DNA from: Nocardia nova NBRC 15556
Lineage (GTDB): Bacteria; Actinomycetota; Actinomycetes; Mycobacteriales; Mycobacteriaceae
DNA length: 64,000 bases
Reading direction: 5' to 3'
Assembly: GCF_001613005.1 (NCBI RefSeq)
Contig: NZ_BDBN01000006.1
Coordinates: forward strand, 62,001 to 126,000
Shown here: one piece after another, positions 9,063-19,155 of the stretch
Numbering within the stretch: position 1 is the stretch's first letter
How the letters are laid out: each line of letters opens with the position of its first letter
Program-made: the position numbers and the translations under genes
The notes under the pieces: model-generated
What the model was told of the DNA's origin: nothing
Seen by the model: only the letters and a program-made list of their open reading frames with translations
Database searches by the model: none

Positions 9063-9814
9063 CAGAGCACCGACCGCACGACGTCGGCGGTCTCGGCGGG
9101 CCGGGCCTGCGCGACCATGTGATCGCAGTCGAATTCGTGCAGCGTGAAATGCGGCAGCGTGGCGAACGCCGCGACGGTCGCGGGGGTGACGAACGGGGAT
9201 TTGCCGGCCCGGACCAGCACGGTCGGAATCCGCGGCGGCGGCAGAACCAGCTCGCGCGCCAGCTGGCCCCAATAGGAGGTGACGGCGGGCAGGCTCATCC
9301 GCCACGTCACCCGGCCCTCGGGAGTGCCGACCAGGTGTTCGGCGAGTTCGGCCTCGAGGAGTCCGGGGTCCACATCGGCCCAGGCCGTCTCGAGCTTGTC
9401 GCGGCGTGCCTCGGCGATGTCGCCGTAGTCGGGCCGGGCCAATCCCGCTTCGGCGATGTCGTGCAGCAGTACCGGATCGAGGCCGATCGCGGGATCCAGC
9501 AAGACCAGCGCGCGGACCAGGTCGGGGCGGTGACGGGACAGATGGATCGCGACCGCCGCCCCGAACGAATGAGCCACCACGACCGCCGGTTCGGTGAGCA
9601 GCGGAACCAGGTCGTCGACGATCTGCTCGAAGGTCCACGGCGGGAGCGAACTCGCCCGCCCGTGCCCACGCAGGTCGGGAGCGACGACGCGCACCTCGGG
9701 CAGGTGCCCGTCGGCCAGCGCGCCCCACCGCCGCCCGTGTCCGGTCAACCCGTGCAGGGCGAGGACGAGCGGACCGTCGGCGGGGCCGAATCGATGAATA
9801 TGGGCGTCGGACAC
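9062..9814 (-). CDS. Alpha/beta hydrolase, LipV-like
   Basis: A 250-aa soluble alpha/beta-hydrolase. From the GTG at 9814 the protein reads VSDAHIHRFGPADGPLVLALHG. The oxyanion HG motif is at about residue 21, the nucleophile Ser83 sits in AHSFGA (GxSxG), and the likely catalytic histidine is in CDHMVAQ near the C-terminus. Substrate is unknown; the M. tuberculosis gene in the same position (lipV, Rv3203) is an esterase. The frame stays open to 10024, but residues upstream of the GTG are Arg/Pro/His-rich and not protein-like, so the shorter start was preferred. The gene is cotranscribed with the ATL gene (1-bp overlap) and divergent from adnA. Confidence 0.82.
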   Translation of the reverse strand: MSDAHIHRFGPADGPLVLALHGLTGHGRRWGALADGHLPEVRVVAPDLRGHGRASSLPPWTFEQIVDDLVPLLTEPAVVVAHSFGAAVAIHLSRHRPDLVRALVLLDPAIGLDPVLLHDIAEAGLARPDYGDIAEARRDKLETAWADVDPGLLEAELAEHLVGTPEGRVTWRMSLPAVTSYWGQLARELVLPPPRIPTVLVRAGKSPFVTPATVAAFATLPHFTLHEFDCDHMVAQARPAETADVVRSVL

Positions 9815-10198
9815 CCGATCATTGTGCCGCCGACGACACAGCGGTGCGACCGGTGCACACCCGAGGCCCGGAAAGTGTTCGTGCGCAGGCGAATGTTCGC
9901 GCGAATCGGCCAGGGGGATAGCCGGGGGCTGGCCGCGCCGGTGAACTGCCGGGGAAGGACTGCGGCGGTGAGATTTTCGGTCCGATATTCGCAGCGGCCC
10001 TGAGACACAGCCGTGCCGCCTCACTCACAAGCCTTCTACCAGGCATTATCGGTCGCAGAAGGAGACGGTCGAGAATTCGTGAAAACCGCCCGGAGGGGCG
10101 TGGCGCCGATCACAGCTCGGACACATCGGATGTACGGGGTGCGTTTGCTGTCACGGAATTCAATTCTGTCGGGGGTGTCTGTTGAAATAGCGCGTGTG
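9815..10198. other. Divergent intergenic region hydrolase / adnA with a 17-bp dyad
   Basis: No gene is apparent in these 384 bases. Close to adnA lies an interrupted palindrome, ACGGAATT-C-AATTCTGT at 10153-10169, with one mismatch between the arms; it may be a regulator site or part of the adnA promoter. I looked for a mycobacterial SOS box (TCGAAC-N4-GTTCGA type) and did not find one. Confidence 0.4.
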
Positions 10199-13100
10199 AT
10201 GCGATCGGATAGCTCGGTGCGACTGGTGCGCCGCAGTGAGACCGCACCCCGGCCACGCGAATGGGGTGCCGATGTCCGAACGCTGTTCGCGGGTGGGTCG
10301 GGTGCCGACCCGGGCTGGCGGCCCTGGCAGGTGCTGGGTGGTCCCGGCACCGGGAAGACCGCGCTGCTCACCGATCTCGCCGTCGATCGCATCGTCGCGG
10401 GTGCGGATCCGGAATCGGTGCTGGTGCTCACCCATTCCAAACAGGCCGCGCTGCGGGTTCGCAACGCCCTCACCCGGCAGTTGACCGCCCTCGCGCCGGA
10501 ACTCGGCGGAGTGCCGGGCGCCAGCCGCGAGCCGATGGTGCGCACGGTGCACTCCTATGCCTTCGCGATCCTGCGTACGCACGCGGCCGCCCGGGGCAAT
10601 CCGCCGCCGCGGCTGCTGACCGGCGCCGAACAGGACGTGGTCCTGCGCGAGATGGTGCGCGGCGAACTCGCCGACATGTCGGCAGGCGGTGAGGTGCTGT
10701 GGCCGCCGCGCCTGCACGCCGCACTCGGCACCAACGGTTTCGCCGAGCAACTGCGCGATCTGATGTTGCGCGCCACCGAGCGCGACCTGGGACCCGAGGA
10801 TCTGATCGAGCTGGGGCGCCTGCACGAACGCGAGGAATGGGAGGCCGCCGGATCGTTCGCGCAGCGCTACGAACAGTCGATGCTGTTGCGCTGGTCGGTC
10901 GGCGTCCAAGCCCCCGAGGCCAGTGCGCCCGCCCTGGACGCCGCCGAACTGGTCGGCGCCGCACTGGACGTGCTGATCGAGGACGACGAACTGCTCGCCG
11001 CCGAGCGCGAACGCCTCCGCACCCTCTTGGTCGACGACGCTCAGCATGTGGATCCGCTTGCCGCACAACTGATTCGCGCGATCGGGTCGGGCCCGGCGAC
11101 CACCGTCGTGGCCGGCGACCCGGATCAGGCGGTGTTCAGTTTCCGGGGCGCGGACACCCGCTTCGTCACCGAACCCGACGCCCCGCCCGAACGCCGGATC
11201 ATCCTGCACGACGATCATCGCTGCGCGCCGGCGGTCCACGACGCGGTCGCCCGGATCGCCGCCCGCATGCCGGGGCGAACCGAGCACCGCTTCGACGCGC
11301 GGACCGGTGGACCGCATCTGCTCGGCGATCCGTCCGTCGACGGGCAGGCGTTGGTGCGGGTACTCACGACCCCGGCCAAAGAGGCGGCGCTGATCGCCGA
11401 TCACCTGCGGCGAGCCCACCTCACCGCGGAGGTGCCGTGGTCGCGGATGGCGGTCGCGGTGCGTTCGGTGCCGCTGTCGCTGGGCCCGCTGCGCCGCGCG
11501 CTCACCGCGGCGGGAGTGCCTGTGCTGCAACCGAAACCGGATACCCCGCTGGCCCGGCGGCGCGGCGCGGCGTGGATGCTGCAATCGCTGCGCGCCCTGC
11601 TGGTGGTCGAACGCGGGCGCCCGGAGATGTTCTCCGAGGACGACGCGCTCGATCTGTTGCTGGGCCCGCTCGGCGGCGCGGATCAGATCAGTCTGCGCCG
11701 CCTGCGCCGAGGCGTTCGCCGCGCGCTGCTCGACCGCGGGTATCCCCGGACCGAGCCTGGCACGGCGGGCCACGACGACGCGGAGCTGGGCGCCGGCGAG
11801 CCGGGAGTCGAATCTCATACGCGAACAGGCGAATCCGAGCCGAGTCTGCCCGGTGATGCCGATTCCGCACCACCGGCGCGCGGCTCGTCGACAGTCGAGG
11901 AGTCGCCGGAGGCCCTCGCCCCCTACTCCGAACTCGACCGGTCTTCGGCGGTCGTGCTGCGCGACCTCATCACCGGCGTCGGTGATCGCACCCTGCTCGA
12001 TCGGCTCACCGAGGTCGAGGTGGCGCCGCTGGTGCGGGTGCTGCGGGCGGTCGACCGGGCGCGACGGGCGTTGCGCCGCGGGGCCGGGGTCGAGGATGCG
12101 CTGTGGGCGTTGTGGACCGCGTCGCGGCTGGAGAAGCGCTGGGTGGCGCAGTCCGAGCGCGGCGGGGCCGGTGCGGTCCAGGCCGATCGCGACCTGGATG
12201 CCGCGGTCGGGTTGTTCGACGCCGCCGCCGCCTATGTCGACCGGCTGCCCGGCGCCTCGGTCGAGGGGTTCGTCGAATATCTGGAACAGCAGGAGATCAA
12301 CCAGGATTCGGCTCCGCTGACCGAACCCGGTGACGCGGTGGCGATCGTGAGCGCGCATGCCGCGGCGGGCCGGGAATGGGATGTGGTGGCCGTCGCCGGA
12401 GTGCAGGAGGGGATTTGGCCCAACCTGCGTCCGCGCGGGACCCTGCTCGGCATCGAGGAGCTGGTCGACCTCGTCGGGGGCGTGGCCGATCCCGGCGAAC
12501 AGGTCAGCCGGGCCGCGCCGATCCTCGCCGAGGAGCGCCGGCTGCTGCTGCTGGCGTGCAGCCGGGCCCGGCACAGCCTGCTGGTGACCGCGGTCGAATC
12601 CGTCACCGGCGACCGCGATCTGGTGCCCTCCCGATTCCTGGCCGAACTCGATCCGGAGGCCGAACCGGGCGAGCCGGGACGCATTCCGCCACCGGTCGAT
12701 CCGGGGCGCGCACTGGTCGCGCAGGCCCTGATCGCCGAGCTGCGCGGTGTGGTCTGTGACGACGGCGCCGATCCCGCCCGCCGGGACCGGGCCGCCACCC
12801 AGCTGGCCCGGCTGGCCGCGGCCGGTGTGCGCGGTGCGCATCCGGACGAGTGGTACGGCATCGCGGACCCGAGTTCGGAATTGGCGCTGTGGGACGACGG
12901 TGACGGCCCGGTCGCCCTGTCGCCGTCGACGGTCGAGCTGTTGCAGACCTGTCCGCTGCGCTGGGCACTGGAGCGGCACGGTGGCAGCGACGGGGACAAC
13001 CCGCATGCCGTCAAGGGCAATCTCGTGCACACGCTGGTCCAGGCGCTGGCCGGGCGGGTGACCGAGGATCAGGTGAAGGCGGCGCTGGTCAAGGCGTGGA

Positions 13101-13717
13101 AGGCCGTCGACCCGGCTTCCGGCGAGGACGGCCCGCACAGCTGGCACTCGCGGCTGGAGTTGCGGCGCACCGAATCCATGGTCGACACCTTCCTCGCCTG
13201 GTTGCGCAACACACGCGCCGAGCTGGCCGAGGTCGGTGTCGAGGTGCCGGTGGACTGTGTGCTGCCGGCCCGCGATCCGGACGAGGCGCCGGTGCGGATC
13301 CGCGGCCGGGTAGACCGGGTGGAGCGTGATGCGCTGGGGCGCTTCGTCATCGTCGACGTCAAGACCGGTAAGACCCCGATCTCCAAACAGGCCGCTCAGG
13401 ATCACGCCCAGCTCGCGACCTACCAGGTGGCCGCGGGCGCGGGCGGATTCGCCGCCGAGGTGGACGGCGGCAGTGTCGAACCGGGCGGCGCCCGCCTCGT
13501 CTACGTCGCCAAACCCAGTCGCGACGGGGCCACCGAGCGGTTGCAGACCGCGCTGGATTCCGACGGTATCGCCCAGTGGCGCAAGGCGATTCACGATGCG
13601 GCGGCCGCCACCCGCGGGCCCGGCTTCCTGGCCATGCGCAACGACGGCTGCCGGCACTGCCAGGTGGCCGGGAGTTGCCCGGTGCAGGACACCGGCCGCC
13701 AGGTGACGGATCGATGA
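10199..13717 (+). CDS. adnA: AdnA: ATP-dependent helicase-nuclease subunit
   Basis: AdnA pairs with AdnB to resect DNA double-strand breaks in mycolate actinobacteria. From the chosen ATG the protein has 1172 aa. Its UvrD-like motor has Walker A GGPGTGKT (47-54), a Walker B written VDDAQH rather than DEYQ, and motif III GDPDQAVFSFRGAD. A low-complexity acidic linker of about 70 residues follows around 515-585. The C-terminal RecB-family nuclease has IVDVKTGK, with an iron-sulfur cysteine set: one in QTCPLRW and three in CRHCQVAGSC. This is the AddB/Cas4-like Fe-S arrangement. The open frame begins at 10013, but the conserved N-terminus starts close to the ATG at 10199 (GTG at 10196 is an alternative). 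The stop overlaps the adnB start by 4 bp (ATGA). Confidence 0.9.
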   Translation: MRSDSSVRLVRRSETAPRPREWGADVRTLFAGGSGADPGWRPWQVLGGPGTGKTALLTDLAVDRIVAGADPESVLVLTHSKQAALRVRNALTRQLTALAPELGGVPGASREPMVRTVHSYAFAILRTHAAARGNPPPRLLTGAEQDVVLREMVRGELADMSAGGEVLWPPRLHAALGTNGFAEQLRDLMLRATERDLGPEDLIELGRLHEREEWEAAGSFAQRYEQSMLLRWSVGVQAPEASAPALDAAELVGAALDVLIEDDELLAAERERLRTLLVDDAQHVDPLAAQLIRAIGSGPATTVVAGDPDQAVFSFRGADTRFVTEPDAPPERRIILHDDHRCAPAVHDAVARIAARMPGRTEHRFDARTGGPHLLGDPSVDGQALVRVLTTPAKEAALIADHLRRAHLTAEVPWSRMAVAVRSVPLSLGPLRRALTAAGVPVLQPKPDTPLARRRGAAWMLQSLRALLVVERGRPEMFSEDDALDLLLGPLGGADQISLRRLRRGVRRALLDRGYPRTEPGTAGHDDAELGAGEPGVESHTRTGESEPSLPGDADSAPPARGSSTVEESPEALAPYSELDRSSAVVLRDLITGVGDRTLLDRLTEVEVAPLVRVLRAVDRARRALRRGAGVEDALWALWTASRLEKRWVAQSERGGAGAVQADRDLDAAVGLFDAAAAYVDRLPGASVEGFVEYLEQQEINQDSAPLTEPGDAVAIVSAHAAAGREWDVVAVAGVQEGIWPNLRPRGTLLGIEELVDLVGGVADPGEQVSRAAPILAEERRLLLLACSRARHSLLVTAVESVTGDRDLVPSRFLAELDPEAEPGEPGRIPPPVDPGRALVAQALIAELRGVVCDDGADPARRDRAATQLARLAAAGVRGAHPDEWYGIADPSSELALWDDGDGPVALSPSTVELLQTCPLRWALERHGGSDGDNPHAVKGNLVHTLVQALAGRVTEDQVKAALVKAWKAVDPASGEDGPHSWHSRLELRRTESMVDTFLAWLRNTRAELAEVGVEVPVDCVLPARDPDEAPVRIRGRVDRVERDALGRFVIVDVKTGKTPISKQAAQDHAQLATYQVAAGAGGFAAEVDGGSVEPGGARLVYVAKPSRDGATERLQTALDSDGIAQWRKAIHDAAAATRGPGFLAMRNDGCRHCQVAGSCPVQDTGRQVTDR

Positions 13718-16700
13718 CGATCACGCCGGAGCAGTTGGCGCAGGCACTCGGCCTGCCGCCACCCACCGACGAACAGTCCGCCGTCATCGCAGCACCGCTC
13801 GGCCCGACGCTCGTCGTCGCCGGTGCGGGCGCGGGCAAGACCGAGACGATGGCCGCCCGGGTGGTCTGGATGGTCGCCAATCGGCTGGTCGCCCCGGACG
13901 CGGTGCTGGGACTGACGTTCACCCGAAAAGCCGCGCAGCAGTTGACGACTCGTATTCGCACCCGTCTGGCGCGGCTGGCCGGATCGCCGCTGCTGCGCGA
14001 GATCGACAGCACCGGTCGTCTGCGCGCGACACTGGTCGGCTCCGAACCGGAGATCAGCACCTATCACTCCTACGCCGGCCGGCTGCTGTCCGAGCACGGC
14101 CTGCTCCTGCCCGTGGAGCCCTCGGCCACCCTGCTCACCGAAACGCAGCTGTGGCAGCTCGCGCATCGCGTGGTCACCGGCTGGGACGGCGATCTCGATA
14201 CCGAGCGCACGCCGGTATCGGTCACCGAGGCGGTGCTGGCGCTGTCCGGTCAGCTCGCCGAACATCTGGTGGCGCCCGAGCAGCTGGCGGTAGCGCATCG
14301 AGAGCTGGAGCGGCTGGTGGAGACGTTGCCGCCCGGCCCGCGACAGCGCGGCGGCCCGAATCAGGAGCTGCGCGCGATCGTCAAGGCACAGCAGGATCGG
14401 GTGGCGCTGCTGCCGCTGGTCGCGCGGCTCGGCGAGGAGTTGCGGCGCCGCGGCGCACTGGATTTCGGCTCGCAGATGTCGCTGGCCGCGCGGCTGGCCG
14501 CCACCCACGCCGAGGTCGGGGCGGCGGAATGCGAGCGGTTCCGCCTAGTGCTGTTGGACGAATATCAGGACACCGGGCACGCGCAGCGCATTCTGCTCGC
14601 GGCATTGTTCGGGGATCGCGGCGCGGTCGGTCTCGGCGACGAGGTGCCGGCGACGGAATTCGCCAACCGCCCGGCGGTGACCGCGGTCGGTGATCCGATG
14701 CAGTCCATCTACGGCTGGCGCGGTGCGTCGGCGGCCAATCTGCCCCGCTTCACCACCGATTTCCCGGCCGCGCCGAACGTCGCCGCGCCGGTACTGCCGC
14801 TGCTGACGAGCTGGCGCAATCCGCCGGAGGCGCTGGATCTGGCGAATCTGGTCGCCGAACCGCTGCGCGGCGCCGAGGGCGGGGTCACGGTCGACGCCCT
14901 GCGCCCCCGCCCGCAGGCCACGGCCGGAACCGTCGCGCTGGCTCTCACCGAAACCGTTGCCGAGGAACGGAACTGGGTCGCCGAGCGGATCGCCGCGGAA
15001 TGGGAGCGGTGTGCCGACGCCGGACGGCCACCGCCGACCTCCGCCGTCCTGGTACGCCGCAACGCCGACGCGGCGCCGCTGGCCGAGGCGCTGCGCGCGC
15101 GGGGGCTGCCGGTGGAGATCGTCGGCCTGGGTGGTCTGCTCGCCACTCCGGAAGTGGCCGATATCGTGGCCACGCTGCGGTTGATCGCCGATCCGGCGGC
15201 CGGCAGCGCCGCGATGCGCATCCTCACCGGCGCGCGCTGGCGGCTGGGTGTGAGCGATCTGAAGGCGTTGTCGGCGCGGGCGCGGGAGTTGTCGATCGTC
15301 GGGGCGCCGGGTCGCGCGGAAGCCATCACGGATGCGGCCGGGTTGTCGGAGGCGTTGCGGGCCGTGGCGCCCGAACCCGCCGAACAGGCGGGCATCGCGG
15401 ACGCCATCGCCGATCCCGGTCCGGCGCAACGGTATTCGGAGCTCGGCTATGCGCGCATCGTCGCCCTGGGGCGGGAGCTGGCAGCCCTGCGCGAGCGCAG
15501 CGGGCAGTCGCTGCCCGAACTGGTCGCCGATGTGGAACGCACGATCGGGGTCGGGGTGGAAACCCAGACCCGCCGCGCGGCCGCGGGCGCCGGCGCCGGG
15601 CGTGAACATCTGGACGCCTTCGCCGACGTGGTCGCGGGCTACGCCGGTGACCACCGTGCCACCCTGCCCGGCCTGCTGAGCTTTCTCGCCGCCGCCGAAG
15701 AGGTCGAAAACGGTTTGGAGCCCGGCGAAGTGGAGGTGGCGCACGACCGCGTCCAGGTACTCACCGTGCACGCGGCGAAGGGGCTGGAATGGGAGGTGGT
15801 GGCCGTACCGCACGTATCGCGGAGCCTGTTTCCCTCCGGGAACGCCGCCGCGACCTGGCTCGGCGCGCTCGCCGAACTCCCCACCTCCCTGCGTGGTGAC
15901 CGGCAACGCGACAGCGACGGCGACGCGACGGATTCCGCGCCGGTGCGCGACGGCGTTCCGGTCCTCGATCTCACCGAACTGTACGACCGCACGGATCTGG
16001 AACGGGCGATCAAACAGCACAAGGAGGCGCTGGCCCGCCGCCGCCTCGAGGAGGAACGCCGCCTGTTCTACGTGGCCCTCACCAGAACCGAACGCGCGCT
16101 GTTCGTTTCGGCTCACCACTGGGCCGAGACCGGCTCGACGCCGAAGGGCCCCTCGGATTTCCTGCTCGAACTGAAGCGGTGGACCGACCATCCGGAGTCA
16201 CCCGGACACGGCACCGTGCGCGTCGATATCTGGGCCGACCCGCCACCCCCCGACGCGCCCAACCCCTTCACCGACAATCCCGCCGTGGCCGACTGGCCCC
16301 GCGACCCGCTCGGCGTGCGGCGGCAGGCGGTCGAAGCGGGGGCGGCCCTGGTCCGTACCGCGCTCGCGCACCTTCCGCCCGAGCCCGACCCTCGTGATCA
16401 TCGCAAGCAGACGTCGAACGGCCACACCGCTCCCGTCCGGAGCGATGCCCCCTCGGTTCCCTCCCGCCGGGCCCAAGACGACCCGGGCGCACTCGAAACT
16501 CCGCGCCAGTTGGACCTTTTCGCCGACTTGACCAACGACCCGGCGACCTCCGGCACTAACGGCGGCAACGGAGCGGGCGAGGAGGAAGACGCGGCGCCCG
16601 CCGAGCCCGACCCGGATCCCGAAGGTTGGGCGGCCGATGTGGACGCCCTGCTCACCGAGCACTTCGCGACGGCCGAGGGCATTCACGAAGTGGAGTTGCC

Positions 16701-17463
16701 CGCGCAGCTGCCCGCCACCGCGCTGGTGGATATGCGGGCCGATCCGGCCAAGCTGGCGGCCCGGCTGCGGCGGCCGCTGCCGTATCCGCCGAGCCCACTC
16801 GCCCGGCGCGGCACCGCATTTCACGCGTGGTTGCAACGCTGGTTCGGCGCGGTCGGGCTGCTCGATTTCGACGAACTGCCCGGCGCCGCCGACAGTGGTG
16901 CGGGTGACGCCGATCTGATCCGGCTGCAGGAGGCGTTCCTGGCGTCGCCGTGGGCCGACCGCAACCCCGTCGATGTCGAGGTGGGATTCGAGACCAGCAT
17001 CGGCGGCACGCTCATTCGCGGCCGGATGGACGCGGTGTTCAGCGAACCCGGCGGCCGCTGGCTGGTCGTCGACTGGAAGACCGGCGCGGAACCGACACGC
17101 GCGGAGGAACGCTCGGTCGCGATGCAGCTGGCCGTCTACCGGGTCGCGTGGGCTCGCATGATGGCCGCGCAGACGGGGGAGGCCGAAGAGCTCGTGCTGG
17201 AGAAGGTCGGTGCCGCATTCCATTACGTCCGCAGCGGCAGGACGGTCGCGCCCGCCGAACTGCCGGGGTCGGCCGAGCTGGCCGAACTCATCGCCGAGGT
17301 CGCGCCCGCCTGGGCGCCACCCGCCGGCTCGCAGGACGGCCAGGAACCCGCCGCCGACCTTCCGCCCGACGAAGAGTTCGGCGCCGACCCGGGTGCCGAA
17401 CCCCCGCCGGACCCGGACCTGGTGTCCGAAGCCGATTTCGCCCCCGACTATCCGCCCGAGTGA
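13714..17463 (+). CDS. adnB: AdnB: ATP-dependent helicase-nuclease subunit
   Basis: AdnB is the second motor-nuclease of the AdnAB heterodimer. The 1249-aa protein has a Q-motif PPTDEQSAVI, Walker A GAGAGKT, a full Walker B LLDEYQDT, and motif III GDPMQSIYGWRG. The late motor motifs include [15 protein letters not shown] and LFYVALTRTERALF. The C-terminal RecB-like nuclease has VVDWKTGAEPTR. It lacks the cysteine cluster seen in AdnA. About 110 residues of Pro/Asp/Glu-rich linker (about 895-985) separate motor and nuclease, and the C-terminus is an acidic Pro-rich tail. The start ATG overlaps the adnA stop (ATGA), so the subunits are made in a coupled 1:1 fashion. No frameshift is seen. Confidence 0.93.
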   Translation: MTITPEQLAQALGLPPPTDEQSAVIAAPLGPTLVVAGAGAGKTETMAARVVWMVANRLVAPDAVLGLTFTRKAAQQLTTRIRTRLARLAGSPLLREIDSTGRLRATLVGSEPEISTYHSYAGRLLSEHGLLLPVEPSATLLTETQLWQLAHRVVTGWDGDLDTERTPVSVTEAVLALSGQLAEHLVAPEQLAVAHRELERLVETLPPGPRQRGGPNQELRAIVKAQQDRVALLPLVARLGEELRRRGALDFGSQMSLAARLAATHAEVGAAECERFRLVLLDEYQDTGHAQRILLAALFGDRGAVGLGDEVPATEFANRPAVTAVGDPMQSIYGWRGASAANLPRFTTDFPAAPNVAAPVLPLLTSWRNPPEALDLANLVAEPLRGAEGGVTVDALRPRPQATAGTVALALTETVAEERNWVAERIAAEWERCADAGRPPPTSAVLVRRNADAAPLAEALRARGLPVEIVGLGGLLATPEVADIVATLRLIADPAAGSAAMRILTGARWRLGVSDLKALSARARELSIVGAPGRAEAITDAAGLSEALRAVAPEPAEQAGIADAIADPGPAQRYSELGYARIVALGRELAALRERSGQSLPELVADVERTIGVGVETQTRRAAAGAGAGREHLDAFADVVAGYAGDHRATLPGLLSFLAAAEEVENGLEPGEVEVAHDRVQVLTVHAAKGLEWEVVAVPHVSRSLFPSGNAAATWLGALAELPTSLRGDRQRDSDGDATDSAPVRDGVPVLDLTELYDRTDLERAIKQHKEALARRRLEEERRLFYVALTRTERALFVSAHHWAETGSTPKGPSDFLLELKRWTDHPESPGHGTVRVDIWADPPPPDAPNPFTDNPAVADWPRDPLGVRRQAVEAGAALVRTALAHLPPEPDPRDHRKQTSNGHTAPVRSDAPSVPSRRAQDDPGALETPRQLDLFADLTNDPATSGTNGGNGAGEEEDAAPAEPDPDPEGWAADVDALLTEHFATAEGIHEVELPAQLPATALVDMRADPAKLAARLRRPLPYPPSPLARRGTAFHAWLQRWFGAVGLLDFDELPGAADSGAGDADLIRLQEAFLASPWADRNPVDVEVGFETSIGGTLIRGRMDAVFSEPGGRWLVVDWKTGAEPTRAEERSVAMQLAVYRVAWARMMAAQTGEAEELVLEKVGAAFHYVRSGRTVAPAELPGSAELAELIAEVAPAWAPPAGSQDGQEPAADLPPDEEFGADPGAEPPPDPDLVSEADFAPDYPPE

Positions 17464-17476
17464 AACCCGTTGCGCC

Positions 17477-17869
17477 TCAGGCGGCTTCGCGGCTGATGCG
17501 CAGGGCCTGGGTGATCATCGGCACCTGGAACGGCAGCCGCAGCACCGACACCCACTTGATCGCCTTGGCCGCCTTCGGATTTCGCACCGAATCGGCGGCG
17601 AACTGGATGTTGGCCGGGAAGACGGCGAGGAACAACAGCACCGCGAGCCGGCCCCCGAGCCGCCGGGTCCGCGGGGCGGCCAAGGCGGCCGCCACGCCGA
17701 TTTCGGCCACACCCGACGCGTAGGTGTAGGTGCGCGCCCGCCCTGGCAGAGCCGGCGGCACGATCGAATCGAAGGGCTTGGGCGCCACGAAATGCAGCGT
17801 GCCCATGCCGAACAGGGCGGCGCTCATCAGCACCGCTCGCCGCTGCGAGCCTCGACCGGCGTCACTCAT
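17477..17869 (-). CDS. DoxX-family small membrane protein
   Basis: A 130-aa integral membrane protein with about four hydrophobic segments (around AVLMSAALFGMGTLHFV, ASGVAEIGVAAALAA, LAVLLFLAVFPANIQFAA and the C-terminus) and the DoxX-like pattern FxGxxHFxxP. DoxX-like proteins have been linked to thiosulfate/quinone redox chemistry and to membrane oxidoreductase complexes, but most have no known role. The ATG at 17869 has an AGGA Shine-Dalgarno (GAAAGGAATACCGC upstream). It converges on adnB, whose stop is 13 bp away, and diverges from the potassium-channel gene. Confidence 0.75.
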   Translation of the reverse strand: MSDAGRGSQRRAVLMSAALFGMGTLHFVAPKPFDSIVPPALPGRARTYTYASGVAEIGVAAALAAPRTRRLGGRLAVLLFLAVFPANIQFAADSVRNPKAAKAIKWVSVLRLPFQVPMITQALRISREAA

Positions 17870-18039
17870 GCGGTATTCCTTTCTCCGCCCCGGCTCCGCG
17901 CTCTCTCCGCCGCGATGGGGTCGCTCCGTGGTGACGCTACGCTCCTGCCTACTCGCGTGCCCAGTCCCTCGACCCGGCTTCCGGCCGGTACGCTGCCGAT
18001 CTGTGGCACAGGTGAGCAACGACATATCCGGGGGATACC

Positions 18040-19098
18040 GTGTTCGGTGACAGCTCACGAGGTCTGGGCCGTTTGACGGATCGTCCCGATTACGCGCTGG
18101 TCGGCATACTCCGCATTCCCGAAATCCGGACCAGCCCGTGGGTCTCGCTGACCCGCCGGGTCGCGTTCGCGGTGCTGCTGCTGGTGGCGGCGACGCTGGT
18201 GGTCTATTTCGGCCGCGCGGGTTATCACGACAACCGCGGCGAGGAACTGACTCTCCTCGACGCCGCCTACTACTCGACGGTCTCACTGTCGACGACCGGC
18301 TACGGCGACATCACCCCGATCACGGAGCAGGCGCGCCTGATCAACACGATCGTCATCACCCCGCTGCGCGTGTTGTTCCTGATCGTCTTGGTCGGCACCA
18401 CCCTGCAGGTCCTCACCGAGCGGTCCCGGCAGGCGTTCAAAATTCAGCGATGGAGGCAGAAGGTGCGTAATCACACCGTGGTCGTCGGATACGGGACGAA
18501 GGGCCGGACCGCGGTCGACGCGATGCTCGGCGACGGGGTGCAACCTGCCGAGATCGTGGTGGTCGACACCGATGCGACCGTCTTGGAGGCCGCGGCCAAT
18601 GCCGGCCTGGTAACGGTGCACGGCTCGGCGACGCAATCGGATGTGCTGCGGCTGGCCGGAGCTCAGCACGCGGCCTCGCTGGTCATCGCCGCGAACCGGG
18701 ACGACACCGCGGTGCTGGTCACGCTCACCGCGCGGGAACTCAATGCCAAGGCCAAGATCGTCGCGTCGATCCGGGAGGCCGAGAACACCCATCTGGTGCG
18801 GCAATCGGGTGCGGATTCGGTCGTGGTCTCCTCGGAGACCGCGGGCCGGCTGCTCGGTATCGCGACCACCACGCCCAGCGTCGTCGACATGATCGAGGAC
18901 CTGCTCACCCCGGAGGCCGGGTTCGCGATCGCCGAACGCGACGTGGAATCCGACGAGGTCGGCGGTTCGCCGCGGCATCTGCGGGATATCGTGCTCGGCG
19001 TGGTCCGGGAGGGCACGCTGATCCGGGTCGACGAGCCCGAGGTGGACGCCCTGGAAACCGGCGACAAACTCCTCTACATCCGCCGCGTGCACAAATAG
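18040..19098 (+). CDS. Two-TM potassium channel with RCK (TrkA-N/TrkA-C) domains
   Basis: A 352-aa MthK-type channel. TM1 lies at about residues 42-60 (VAFAVLLLVAATLVVYF). The pore helix and selectivity filter STTGYGD are near 86-92, and TM2 near 105-127. From about residue 143 a RCK/TrkA-N Rossmann domain (VVVGYGTKGRTAV, with acid VDTD at the end of beta2) is followed by a TrkA-C domain that regulates gating by nucleotide or ion binding. The filter is canonical, so potassium selectivity is likely. GTG is the start, preceded by GGGGGAT. The M. tuberculosis orthologue position is Rv3200c. It reads into nudC after 57 bp. Confidence 0.92.
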   Translation: MFGDSSRGLGRLTDRPDYALVGILRIPEIRTSPWVSLTRRVAFAVLLLVAATLVVYFGRAGYHDNRGEELTLLDAAYYSTVSLSTTGYGDITPITEQARLINTIVITPLRVLFLIVLVGTTLQVLTERSRQAFKIQRWRQKVRNHTVVVGYGTKGRTAVDAMLGDGVQPAEIVVVDTDATVLEAAANAGLVTVHGSATQSDVLRLAGAQHAASLVIAANRDDTAVLVTLTARELNAKAKIVASIREAENTHLVRQSGADSVVVSSETAGRLLGIATTTPSVVDMIEDLLTPEAGFAIAERDVESDEVGGSPRHLRDIVLGVVREGTLIRVDEPEVDALETGDKLLYIRRVHK

Positions 19099-19155
19099 CC
19101 CGGACCGGGGAAGCCTGCTCCGCGCAGGTCGCAACCACCGCGATACCCTCGAAGC

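Noticed and set aside
9815..10198. LexA/SOS box in front of adnA
   Set aside because: No GAAC-N4-GTTC-type palindrome could be found in the interval.
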